This document shows, in pieces, positions 27,615 to 33,972 of a stretch of DNA of 64,000 nt (positions within the stretch are counted from its first letter, which is position 1; each line of letters opens with the position of its first letter). The translations under genes and the position numbers were made by a program. Below the pieces are notes generated by a model. The model did no database searches, had not been told where the DNA came from, and worked only from the letters and a program-made list of their open reading frames with translations. Source of the stretch: a virus; the IMG/VR virus record IMGVR_UViG_3300023444_000001, positions 1 to 64,000 of that record. The stretch is one strand, 5' to 3'.

Positions 27615-27806
27615 TTATTCTTTTTCCTTTTTACAATCAAGCATATTTCTAACCGGAATATCAACCTGTGCTCTCCAAGCCTTATCAAATCTTGAAAATT
27701 TTGGCATAGGTTCAGGCTTAACCCCTCTTACTAAATCAATACCCCTTTTATAACAATCCATACAAATAATAGCCGTCTTAACACCACATTTCCTGCACAG
27801 CATCAA
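27615..27806 (-). CDS. Small zinc-ribbon protein
   Basis: 63 residues. Two CxxC knuckles (CRKCG at 4-8 and CMDCYKRG at about 15-22) could hold one zinc ion; the rest is basic. It lies in the small-gene run before the resolvase. DNA- or RNA-binding is likely for this type but unproven. Confidence 0.6.
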   Translation of the reverse strand: MMLCRKCGVKTAIICMDCYKRGIDLVRGVKPEPMPKFSRFDKAWRAQVDIPVRNMLDCKKEKE

Positions 27807-27827
27807 TTTTCTCCTTTCAATTTTTTC

Positions 27828-28037
27828 TTAATGAAACACATAATATGCCCAAGCATATCCCAGCCCCACGCAGAGCATCCCCCACAATATCCACGGAGTA
27901 GCCCGGTCGATCATCTCGGTGATCTTGCCAGGCTGATATGGTGGCACATCCCGCCAATCGCCCTGGCGGACATGATCTCTAAGGTGCCAGAGTCTCAGTG
28001 CATCCCAATCTTGTCTACTACGCTCTTGTGGGTTCAT
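27828..28037 (-). CDS. Small membrane protein in GC-rich block
   Basis: 69 residues. The N-terminus is polar and Arg/Asp-rich (ERSRQDWDALRLWHLRDHVR), and one transmembrane segment lies near the C-terminus (PWILWGMLCVGLGYAWAYYV). Codon and base use is far richer in G+C than genes on either side. It overlaps the next gene by 4 bases. Function is unknown. Confidence 0.6.
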   Translation of the reverse strand: MNPQERSRQDWDALRLWHLRDHVRQGDWRDVPPYQPGKITEMIDRATPWILWGMLCVGLGYAWAYYVFH

Positions 28038-28324
28038 GGCTTTCCCTCCTCTATCACCCGGTTGACTGCTTCCAGGTCCGCAATCTTACGCTCCAATTCG
28101 CATCGCTGTTCGATGGCCTTCTTTAGTTCCGCCATTGCCCAATCGCGCTTGCGCTCTGTATTCTGCAGTTGTACTACAGCCTCGATATACGCCCGTCTGA
28201 GGTCCAGCACTTGTTGATCTTGGCGCAAGACCTCTACCACGACTATGGCACGGAAGAGGTACAATATGCCTATCAGGATTCCACTGAAGGCAACTGAGCC
28301 TATGACAATTTCGTACCAATGCAC
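28034..28324 (-). CDS. Membrane-anchored coiled-coil protein, GTG start
   Basis: I choose GTG 28324, because an AGGAGG site lies 6 bases upstream; the in-frame ATG at 28396 would overlap the preceding small gene. The 96-residue product has an N-terminal transmembrane helix (YEIVIGSVAFSGILIGILYL) and then a long coiled coil (LDLRRAYIEAVVQLQNTERK, IEQRCELERKIADLEAVNRV). The GC-rich composition matches its neighbours. It resembles single-pass lysis or membrane-stress accessory proteins, but no family is recognised. Confidence 0.6.
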   Translation of the reverse strand: MHWYEIVIGSVAFSGILIGILYLFRAIVVVEVLRQDQQVLDLRRAYIEAVVQLQNTERKRDWAMAELKKAIEQRCELERKIADLEAVNRVIEEGKP

Positions 28325-28399
28325 TTTTAGCCTCCTCTCTTTATATGGCCCCCGGTGGGGTGATCGACTGCTGGCCTGCAAGTCTCCACTCTGCACCCT

Positions 28400-28531
28400 C
28401 TATACCGGGGGCTCATGGTCATTTATCCTGTCCCGGAGGGCCTGTATCCTGCGCTCGATGTGTCCCTTGACACCCTCCAGTTCCTCAATGGTCTGCTGGT
28501 AGCAGATTATCGCGACTTTGTTCGTGTCCAT
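28400..28531 (-). CDS. 43-residue helical protein
   Basis: Read directly: ATG 28531 to TAG 28400, starting MDTNKVAIICYQQTIEELEG and ending RIQALRDRINDHEPPV. A GGAGGT ribosome binding site lies 6 bases upstream. It is a charged helix, part of the GC-rich small-gene block. Function is unknown. Confidence 0.55.
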   Translation of the reverse strand: MDTNKVAIICYQQTIEELEGVKGHIERRIQALRDRINDHEPPV

Positions 28532-28554
28532 GTTTCACCTCCATTTGGTTAACA

Positions 28555-28764
28555 TTATCGTTTCTGATAGTATTCAAAGACCATAACTATCATCTGCGTT
28601 AATGTCTCGTTGCCTTCTATTAACCCCTTTATTGTCCGTCCGTCTCTGCCGAAGTTTACAAGCATAGTGGCCCGTGCCTCCAGCAACTCTCGCTTCATCG
28701 GCAGAATATCATCCTCCTCAAGCGCTTTGACCAGTTCCCATATCTTACATCGGTTTAATCTCAT
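28555..28764 (-). CDS. 69-residue hypothetical protein
   Basis: ATG 28764 is preferred because a G-rich site lies just upstream; an in-frame ATG at 28776 has none. The sequence is helical (LNRCKIWELVKALEEDDILP, KRELLEARATMLVNFGRDGR). It belongs to the GC-rich block. No family is recognised. Confidence 0.55.
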   Translation of the reverse strand: MRLNRCKIWELVKALEEDDILPMKRELLEARATMLVNFGRDGRTIKGLIEGNETLTQMIVMVFEYYQKR

Positions 28765-28778
28765 TGCCCCCCCCATAT

Positions 28779-28985
28779 CTAATTAGATGTGCGTCTTAAT
28801 GCCTGATAGAAAACGTCATTCATCAGTAATTTTTTTCTGGTATCGCTGATAAACTCAGAGCCGCCCAGACAAAAATCAGGATGCCTTGAGTAGAACTCCT
28901 CAAATTGTCTAAGATACGCATCAGCGGCCTGCATCTGTTCTGCTGTCCCGTAAGGCATTGTTAATATTTTTTTCGCCCTTTTCAT
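28779..28985 (-). CDS. 68-residue hypothetical protein
   Basis: A strong AAAGGAGG site precedes ATG 28985. The sequence contains AEQMQAADAYLRQFEEFYSR and ends KKLLMNDVFYQALRRTSN; it appears to be a compact helical protein. Composition is intermediate between the GC-rich block and the rest. Function is unknown. Confidence 0.6.
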   Translation of the reverse strand: MKRAKKILTMPYGTAEQMQAADAYLRQFEEFYSRHPDFCLGGSEFISDTRKKLLMNDVFYQALRRTSN

Positions 28986-29019
28986 CTTTCCCTCCTTTTC
29001 AGGTTGCGGCCAGTGGCCG

Positions 29020-29331
29020 TTAGTCCTTTATCAGGTTTATGACGTTGTCTTTCGTTATCTCTGCTATGACCGCTGGGGGCAAATTCCAAAAGTTTATTAC
29101 TATAGGCTTCCTGGTGTCTGTAATGATTGCCAGGTCCCCACCACGGCCGGGGCAGATAGTCACATGGTCATTGCGACGTTCTGCCTGCCGCGCCGCCTCT
29201 TCGAGTATGGCCTTTGCGTCGCCAGTGCGCATGATATTATCGCCTGCATCGCTTGCCAGGTGATACGCATGCCGGAACACCGGGCCGTGAAGGGTTAATT
29301 GTCTGGTTTCGGAAATTTCAATGTAAAGCAT
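29020..29331 (-). CDS. 103-residue hypothetical protein
   Basis: Start chosen at ATG 29331, which has GAGGAGGT 7 bases upstream and sits just past the stop of the 29343 gene; a longer in-frame reading to 29433 would overlap that gene. Features: MLYIEISETRQLTLHGPVFR, an AILEEAARQAERRNDHV helix, and a beta end (PIVINFWNLPPAVIAEI). Strongly GC-rich. No family is recognised. Confidence 0.55.
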   Translation of the reverse strand: MLYIEISETRQLTLHGPVFRHAYHLASDAGDNIMRTGDAKAILEEAARQAERRNDHVTICPGRGGDLAIITDTRKPIVINFWNLPPAVIAEITKDNVINLIKD

Positions 29332-29342
29332 GTCACACCTCC

Positions 29343-29537
29343 TCAATCCTGCCAGCCCTCGAAGGGCCCGCATGTAATCTGCCTCTGTGCAGTCGTCACC
29401 ATAGCGCTGTTTGTATGCCTGCCAGACCACCAATGTTCGTCTGGTTTTTCTCCATGTAATGACTTATTGGCGGGGCAAGGAATCTTTTCCAATTGTGCAC
29501 ATGAGGGAATATGTTTAATTTGTTCAGATTTTTTCAT
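29343..29537 (-). CDS. 64-residue hypothetical protein
   Basis: ATG 29537 has a GAGGAGG site 8 bases upstream and is preferred over a TTG at 29552. It contains Cys and His residues (IPSCAQLEKIPC, GRHTNSAMVTTAQRQITCGP) that might bind metal. Stop TGA is 11 bases before the next start. It marks the left boundary, in transcription order the beginning, of the GC-rich block. Confidence 0.5.
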   Translation of the reverse strand: MKKSEQIKHIPSCAQLEKIPCPANKSLHGEKPDEHWWSGRHTNSAMVTTAQRQITCGPFEGWQD

Positions 29538-29576
29538 CTCATCCCTCCTCAATTAAATCAAAACCAAATTTTTTCT

Positions 29577-29831
29577 TTAATCCCATCCCCAACAACCACA
29601 ATAATATAAATCTGTCTCTTTATCCGGTCGATAAGAGAAAAATGGTAATCCAATCCTTGAATCTGTAACATTATCACATTGACAGCATTCAGCCTTTCTT
29701 CCTTCCAAAGAAGGCATTTCAGCAATTTCTATGGCTTCCGGAACTATACCAAAACAACTTGCACAAACCGGATTTCCTTTTTCATCAACAGCAGTTGCTG
29801 TATGTCCACATTTCATCATAACTATAGACAT
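29577..29831 (-). CDS. Cys-rich zinc-binding protein
   Basis: 84 residues. C8/H10 (KCGHTATA), a CASC knuckle (about 23-26), CCQCDN (about 49-52) and CGCW near the end suggest one or two zinc sites. An AGGAGG-type site precedes the ATG. AT-rich composition returns here. The role is unknown; zinc ribbons of this kind are often nucleic-acid binding. Confidence 0.65.
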   Translation of the reverse strand: MSIVMMKCGHTATAVDEKGNPVCASCFGIVPEAIEIAEMPSLEGRKAECCQCDNVTDSRIGLPFFSYRPDKETDLYYCGCWGWD

Positions 29832-29883
29832 TTTTCCCTCCTTTAGTAAAAATAATACCTTTCCTCACAAAAATCAAATTTTC

Positions 29884-30399
29884 TTATTTCAGATATGAAT
29901 ATGAATACACATCCTTCAAAGTCCGAAATTTATCTCCTTTTCCCATTCCATATCCAACAAGAAAGCCATCCTCCTCTCTTACTTTGAATCCGACATATTT
30001 CACCCTATCTATGCCCTTATCCCTTTCAAACAAAACACATCCCTCAATAGACCTCGGATTTTCCTTCTCTAAAGACCTTTTTACTTCTTCAAAACTTTTT
30101 CCTGTGTCTAAAATATCATCTATAATCAAAACATTTCTATCTTTCACTTTCTTCAAATCAAACATGAAGTTTACTTTCAAATTTTCCGAAGGATTTAATT
30201 CTTCTCCATAAGAAAAAACTCCAGCAAATTGAATTTCCGGTGATAAACCAGAATATCGAATTAAATCCCATCCAAAAGGAAATCCTCCTTTCAATACAAT
30301 AAGAAAGAAAGGATTCTTTCCCCAATAATCAAAATTTATTCTCCGAGATATTTCATAAACCTTTCCTTTTATTTCCCTTTCCTTAAATATTTTCTTCAT
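29884..30399 (-). CDS. Purine (hypoxanthine/guanine-type) phosphoribosyltransferase
   Basis: 171 residues, type I PRTase fold. The PRPP loop is VLIIDDILDTGKSFEEV (about 91-107). LIVLKGGFPFGWDLIRYSG is the N-terminal base/PP loop, and KYVGFKVREEDGFLVGYGMG is the conserved C-terminal base-binding stretch of Hpt-type enzymes. The reaction joins hypoxanthine or guanine to PRPP, giving IMP or GMP. In this phage it could replenish GTP for FolE and the preQ0 pathway. A GGAGGT ribosome binding site precedes the ATG. Confidence 0.85.
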   Translation of the reverse strand: MKKIFKEREIKGKVYEISRRINFDYWGKNPFFLIVLKGGFPFGWDLIRYSGLSPEIQFAGVFSYGEELNPSENLKVNFMFDLKKVKDRNVLIIDDILDTGKSFEEVKRSLEKENPRSIEGCVLFERDKGIDRVKYVGFKVREEDGFLVGYGMGKGDKFRTLKDVYSYSYLK

Positions 30400-30449
30400 T
30401 TTTTACCTCCTTTAGTAAACTGAACTTTTCTAATCTCATTCTTTTTTAA

Positions 30450-30490
30450 GAAAAAATTAGACCGGACTTTTCAAAATCCAGTCTTTTTTT
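30450..30490 (-). terminator. Bidirectional intrinsic terminator upstream of phosphoribosyltransferase
   Basis: Arms AGACCGGA (30459-30466) and TCCAGTCT (30477-30484) form a stem with a CTTTTCAAAA loop and one G-A/C-A style mismatch. The plus reading ends in seven or more T; the minus reading is followed by AATTTTTT. In the minus direction it would end transcripts that include the CRISPR-like repeat about 90 bases upstream. Confidence 0.75.
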
Positions 30491-30572
30491 AAGAAGAGTA
30501 TCCATGACCCTCTTTTGTCTATCCATTTAAGGGGGGGGGGTATTATCTTTCTTTCCTTTCCCTCTATAGGAT

Positions 30573-30604
30573 GTTTCAATCCACGCCCCCGCGCGGGGGG
30601 CGAC
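30573..30604 (-). CRISPR. Solitary type I-C-like CRISPR repeat (candidate RNA anti-CRISPR)
   Basis: A 32-base unit which, on the minus strand, begins GTCGCCCCCC, contains a 7-bp stem CGCCCCC/GGGGGCG, and ends GTGGATTGAAAC. The length, the stem and the ATTGAAAC 5-prime-handle end match type I-C repeats. Only one complete copy is present, with no cas genes in the window, so it is not an array. It lies in the 238-base gap between the PRTase and a zinc-finger gene and reads in the direction of local transcription towards the terminator at 30450-30490. Phage solitary repeat units of this kind are known to act as RNA anti-CRISPRs that bind Cas proteins. Confidence 0.8.
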
Positions 30605-30637
30605 TGTATACACCTCAAGTGTTTTAACTCCTTTGAA

Positions 30638-30892
30638 TTACATCTTCATTTCCGACATCCTCCTTTCATATTCAGAATCAAAAAATTTCGTCTTATTTCC
30701 ACATTCAGAACAAATTCCTTCAAACTCTGTTTCCTCTTCATCTATTGTTCTCCAACATTTCATTTCATCAGACAATTTTACTGGAGGTTCTCCACAACAA
30801 ATAGACCTCCAATCTGGCTCAAACTCTTCTTCTCTTTCACAAAATTTCTCTGCTTTACAACGACAACAATTCATTGTACACATCTCATCCAT
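30638..30892 (-). CDS. Cys-rich zinc-finger protein
   Basis: 84 residues. Cys clusters MNCCRCKAEKFC, SICCGE and GICSECGNKT suggest two zinc sites; the rest is acidic. It is the gene closest to the CRISPR-like repeat. Function is unknown; a small nucleic-acid binding or host-interaction protein is possible. Confidence 0.65.
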   Translation of the reverse strand: MDEMCTMNCCRCKAEKFCEREEEFEPDWRSICCGEPPVKLSDEMKCWRTIDEEETEFEGICSECGNKTKFFDSEYERRMSEMKM

Positions 30893-30898
30893 TTTTTC

Positions 30899-31069
30899 TC
30901 ACTTATCTTTCAAAAGTGTTACGTGAATAACCTCAACCCACTTTCTACACCTTGCACACTTTCCAAATACAAGATCAGTTGGATATTCGAGATCAGAGGT
31001 CAAAGTTCCATAAATTGGCCAATGACCACAAATAGTCTTCCAATCCTTATCAATTCTAATTCTTTTCAT
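30899..31069 (-). CDS. 56-residue zinc-ribbon-like protein
   Basis: ATG 31069 has GGAGG 6 bases upstream and is chosen over a longer reading from 31216 that would overlap the next gene completely. It contains KTICGHWPIYG and FGKCARCRKWVEVIHV, giving Cys/His positions for one zinc ion. It overlaps the upstream gene's stop by 14 bases. Confidence 0.55.
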   Translation of the reverse strand: MKRIRIDKDWKTICGHWPIYGTLTSDLEYPTDLVFGKCARCRKWVEVIHVTLLKDK

Positions 31070-31364
31070 TTTGTGCCTCCAATTTTCGATACCATTCTTC
31101 AGGATACCCAGGATACTCCATTCTACGAAGAGTGGAGCGAATCCCAAGGTCTTTAGCCAACTTATCACGAAGATCAAACCAAGGATTGTAATCCACATTA
31201 TCACCTTGTTCTTCACTCCAGCACTCTGGGAAAACCATCCCTGCTAAAGCGTGTGAATATCTCTCGTTCCTATCTAATCTTGATACTGCATCTGTTATAG
31301 CAACCAAGATTTCCTCACGACCATTGAGTTTTACAAGTGCTGATTTTATTGTCGATATACGCAT
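31056..31364 (-). CDS. Conserved hypothetical protein, tandem paralogue 1
   Basis: 102 residues from ATG 31364, which has AGGGAGGT upstream (a longer reading to 31406 lacks a site). It is clearly paralogous to the product of 32162-32461. Shared blocks include NGREEILVAITDAVSRLDRN, ERYSHALAGMVFPECWSEEQ and GIRSTLRRMEYPGYPEEWYR. No domain is recognised. The Trp/Tyr-rich acidic surface (WFDLRDKLAKDLG) could suit protein binding. It starts inside the 3-prime end of the preceding gene (50-base overlap). Confidence 0.7.
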   Translation of the reverse strand: MRISTIKSALVKLNGREEILVAITDAVSRLDRNERYSHALAGMVFPECWSEEQGDNVDYNPWFDLRDKLAKDLGIRSTLRRMEYPGYPEEWYRKLEAQNEKN

Positions 31365-31527
31365 TACAAACCTCCCTTTCATTATACCAATCTTCTTCTC
31401 CATCATCCCACCGAATTTTTACTCTTCCTTTATGAGAATCCAAAGCAATTACTTCTGCATATCGTACTTTATCCCCTTCTGGAATTTCCAAATTCTGTTT
31501 GAGATAAAACATTGTTGATTGTCTCAT
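31315..31527 (-). CDS. 70-residue hypothetical protein, first gene after promoter
   Basis: ATG 31527 with AGGGAGGT upstream; longer in-frame readings would run into the promoter at 31573-31601 and are rejected. The sequence contains MFYLKQNLEIPEGDKVRYAE and a Tudor/SH3-like stretch KGRVKIRWDDGEEDWYNE. The putative transcription start is about 35-40 bases upstream, so this is the leader gene of its operon. Confidence 0.6.
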   Translation of the reverse strand: MRQSTMFYLKQNLEIPEGDKVRYAEVIALDSHKGRVKIRWDDGEEDWYNEREVCNAYIDNKISTCKTQWS

Positions 31528-31572
31528 TGTAACCTCCCTTTGTTTGAAAGTTAAAGTTTGATTGTATAATAT

Positions 31573-31601
31573 AATATAATATATCTCTTTGAAAAAGTCA
31601 A
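31573..31601 (-). promoter_or_regulatory. Repeated sigma70-like promoter, copy 1
   Basis: Minus strand TTGACT (31601-31596), 17-base spacer, TATATT (31578-31573), within an approximately 50-base block nearly identical to those at 32995-33023 and 49359-49387. The block continues with a TATTATATTATAC stretch. Confidence 0.75.
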
Positions 31602-31632
31602 GGGTTTTGTTTGTCAAAAGATTCTTTCCTCC

Positions 31633-31821
31633 TTACTCAATCTCACAATATTCCTCAATTAGACTGATAACCTCAGAATATGACGAACTTTCAAAAGCAC
31701 GTTTAACAAACTCTTTTGCTCTCTCCTTCTCCCCAGCCTTTAGCAAAGCCTTCTTCGTAAGGCCAATCAAATTGAAAACATTCCCATTCTTTCCAACCAA
31801 TTTCACTACTGGCTTTTCCAT
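31633..31821 (-). CDS. Conserved 62-residue phage protein (VKLVGKNGNVF type)
   Basis: Starts MEKPVVKLVGKNGNVFNLIG and ends VISLIEEYCEIE, with a helical middle rich in Lys, Ala and Glu. Short proteins with 'VKL.G.DGNAF.ilG....ALr.AG' and a C-terminal 'EYCEV' are common in phages; I know no function. An AAGGAGG site precedes the ATG. The gene overlaps the next by 16 bases. Confidence 0.7.
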   Translation of the reverse strand: MEKPVVKLVGKNGNVFNLIGLTKKALLKAGEKERAKEFVKRAFESSSYSEVISLIEEYCEIE

Positions 31822-32030
31822 TTTATTCCTCCTTGTTTTGAACCTGGTTGAACCTGGATTTTACCATCCAAAGTCTTAGTCACCAAAGACAACTCTGAAT
31901 TTTCATCCATCCCAAAAACTACCAACAAATAAGCAACATTCCTTCCAATTTCATCACCACACCAATGGCACATAACCTTCCCATTCCCCAAAACAACTAT
32001 TCTCTCCATTACCATTGAAATGCAATCCAA
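31806..32030 (-). CDS. Small protein with zinc-knuckle-like motif; start uncertain
   Basis: The in-frame reading from a TTG at 32030 gives 74 residues, including KVMCHWCGDEIGRNVAYLLV (CxxC) and a beta C-terminus (TLDGKIQVQPGSK). The good ribosome binding site (AAGGAGA) lies before an ATGATG in another frame at about 32043, 28 codons long, so the true start could be one of the internal ATGs (32009 or 32003) through coupling. The open frame is clear; the start is not. Confidence 0.5.
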   Translation of the reverse strand: MDCISMVMERIVVLGNGKVMCHWCGDEIGRNVAYLLVVFGMDENSELSLVTKTLDGKIQVQPGSKQGGIKWKSQ

Positions 32031-32086
32031 GCCAATTCATCATTTTCTCCTTATTTTTTTAGTCCTAAAATCAACTGTGCTGTGTT

Positions 32087-32139
32087 CAAAAAGAAGAGAG
32101 GAAGAAAAAAGAAGCCAAAATTTTCTCTTCCTCTCTTCT
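32087..32139 (-). terminator. Intrinsic terminator between paralogue 2 and downstream small genes
   Basis: A perfect 14-bp inverted repeat AGAAGAGAGGAAGA / TCTTCCTCTCTTCT (32092-32105 and 32126-32139). Read on the minus strand it is followed by TTTTTG. It follows the stop of the 32162 gene by about 23 bases. Confidence 0.75.
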
Positions 32140-32161
32140 CAAATCAGAATCAATCCCAATC

Positions 32162-32461
32162 TCAATCGGTGGCATCCAACTTTTGGTACCATTCTTCAGG
32201 ATAACCCGGATATTCCATTCTGCGAAGAGTGGAACGAATCCCATATTCTTTTGCCAACTTATGCCGGAGATCAAACCAAGGAGTGTAGTCAACCCAATCT
32301 CCCTGTTCATCAGACCAACACTCCGGGAGAACCATCCCTGCCAAGGCATGAGAATATCTCTCACCTCGATTTAATTTTGTCAGAGCATCTGTTATCGCCG
32401 CAAGAATCTCCTCCCGACCACCCAATTCCGCCAACACACCTTTTATTGTCCTAACTCGCAT
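32162..32461 (-). CDS. Conserved hypothetical protein, tandem paralogue 2
   Basis: 99 residues. Well over half of the positions match the product of 31056-31364, for example RYSHALAGMVLPECWSDEQG and GIRSTLRRMEYPGYPEEWYQ. AAGGAGG precedes ATG 32461. Tandem duplication, followed by separation of two small genes, is the simplest explanation. The conserved, intact reading in both copies shows selection on each. Confidence 0.75.
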   Translation of the reverse strand: MRVRTIKGVLAELGGREEILAAITDALTKLNRGERYSHALAGMVLPECWSDEQGDWVDYTPWFDLRHKLAKEYGIRSTLRRMEYPGYPEEWYQKLDATD

Positions 32462-32541
32462 TGCAACCTCCTTCTTGTTTCCTTGTTTTGCACCAAATCA
32501 TTTTCACAGTTTCTTCATCTCATCCTTACTTTTGCCTTTGT

Positions 32542-32943
32542 TTAGGATTGAAGAAGTAACTCCTCCTTTTGTTCTTTTGTCATTTCCTTAAGTAAGAGAA
32601 TTTTTCCATTAAGGATTGCATATCTGTTGAGTTGACCATAGGTCATTAACATCTCTACATCCTCAACTCCTTGATCGAGAAGTTGTTGTAACTCTTCTCT
32701 TGAATAAAACCTGTTACGAGGTTTCACTTCAACCCCACCTTTGAAATATGCTCTATTTTCAACAAAGGTGGAAAATGGAGAAGGTTTCTCTATCTCTCCT
32801 TTTTGAATTGAAGTATAACAGTGAGTAGCACCCCACTGTTGCTTCTTTCTCCAAAATTCGTGTGTCTTGTTTCCGTATCTCATAGCCTTATTACTTCGGC
32901 TATTTACCCCAGACCGGATTTGAATTGTAGAGTGGGTAGTCAT
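32542..32943 (-). CDS. 133-residue hypothetical protein, first gene after promoter
   Basis: An AAGGAGG site precedes ATG 32943, 50 bases from the promoter at 32995-33023. The N-terminus is basic and Ser/Asn-rich (TTHSTIQIRSGVNSRSNKAM), followed by FWRKKQQWGATHCYTSIQKG and a helical C-terminus (REELQQLLDQGVEDVEMLM). It could be an early host-interaction protein. No family is recognised. Confidence 0.65.
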   Translation of the reverse strand: MTTHSTIQIRSGVNSRSNKAMRYGNKTHEFWRKKQQWGATHCYTSIQKGEIEKPSPFSTFVENRAYFKGGVEVKPRNRFYSREELQQLLDQGVEDVEMLMTYGQLNRYAILNGKILLLKEMTKEQKEELLLQS

Positions 32944-32994
32944 TTTGTGCCTCCTTAAAGTTAAGGTTAAAAGTGAAGTTTAATTGTATAATAT

Positions 32995-33023
32995 AATATA
33001 ATATATTTGCTTGAAAAAGTCAA
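32995..33023 (-). promoter_or_regulatory. Repeated sigma70-like promoter, copy 2
   Basis: Minus strand TTGACT (33023-33018), 17-base spacer, TATATT (33000-32995). Sequence round it matches copy 1 over about 50 bases, including the TCAAG before and the alternating TATTA downstream. Confidence 0.75.
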
Positions 33024-33972
33024 GGGTTTTGTTAAAAAATTTTTACAGTCTAAAATAACAACTCCTTACTTTTCTTATTTCAAAAATCAAATTCACTATT
33101 ACTACTCTCTATAATGTCTACTTTTCTACATACACTCTCAATCATTGTCGCCTATATGAGGGTACCCGCATTAACTTGTTCTTATTTCTTAACTTACAAA
33201 AGTGGGAAATTTTTCACATACTGCTATTCTGTAACAATTCTTACATTAAATTCTTCTATAAACGACATCCTATTTACCTCAATAATCTTTCTAACCTACT
33301 GTCAATAAATAACTTACAATATAAAACCTCTCTTCTATTTCAAAAAGAGAAGTCTTTTTTCTTAATTCTAAATTTCAATTTTACTCTCTCTTCACAACTT
33401 CAAATTTCTTATTTTTATGTTCCATAATTTCAAATTAACTCAACTCATTTCTTTATACTGATCTATACTAAAATATCTATAAAATTCATTAACTCAACTG
33501 GTAGGCAAAAATTTCCTATCTCCATAAAATTCAATATACCTTCAAATGCTGTAACTTATTGCCTACCAACGAGTTCCATAAGCCTCCCACCTATTTGACA
33601 AAAACAAACTTGATTTCTATACAATAACACAACTCTATCCTAATTACTGGAATTGGACTTATCTTTATAACTTCTTGGTAGGAAACTACTTAACTCAACT
33701 GAAGGCTAAGAAGGTAAGAAATTTCTCTTCTGTTCTTTTTCTATACAAACAACCTAAAAGAACCACTTTTTCCCTTTTTTCTTTATTCCCGCAAAAATTT
33801 AATTCATTATACCTTATTCTATTATCCTTTGAAACCCTTCTTTTATATTTACCGCGAAATTTCAAGGAATACCAACCTTGGCGCAAAACCTTCCAAAATT
33901 TTTAAACTTTTAACAACCTTAATAAGAAAATCCTCTTACAACTATCAATCTTTTCCCCGCGAAAATTTCAAA
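33024..33972. other. About 950 bp without a credible gene, containing short repeats
   Basis: No minus-strand frame with a good ribosome binding site fills this gap. It holds three copies of TTAACTCAACT (33435, 33489, 33690). A 10-base inverted repeat TGGTAGGCAA/TTGCCTACCA lies at about 33498 and 33560. Copies of a CCCGCGAAAATTTCAA-like motif occur at 33788, 33851 and 33955, with a weaker one at about 34010 inside the next gene. The region is very AT-rich. It could be a replication origin, regulatory centre or non-coding RNA locus. Confidence 0.6.

Noticed and set aside
28086-28319. 77-codon minus-strand frame inside the GC-rich block
   Set aside because: It is wholly inside the membrane/coiled-coil gene at 28034-28324 in another frame. 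High G+C creates long spurious frames; it has no separate ribosome binding site.
30573-30604. A complete CRISPR array
   Set aside because: Only one intact repeat exists, no cas genes lie in the window, and no second repeat is found at the expected spacing beyond a doubtful remnant.
30515-31156. 213-codon plus-strand reading frame
   Set aside because: It lies antisense to two supported zinc-finger genes and a paralogue, passes through the CRISPR repeat and lacks a ribosome binding site. It reads as low-complexity Phe/Ser/Ile, an antisense shadow.
33114-33427. Plus-strand frames in the 33.0-34.0 kb gap
   Set aside because: They have no ribosome binding site, Phe/Leu/Tyr-rich AT-driven translation, and the opposite direction to every supported gene.
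33695-33886. 63-codon minus-strand reading frame with TTG start
   Set aside because: A GGAAGG-like site is present, but the start is TTG and the sequence is Lys/Arg-rich without recognisable structure. It overlaps the repeat motifs of the non-coding region, so I do not call a gene.
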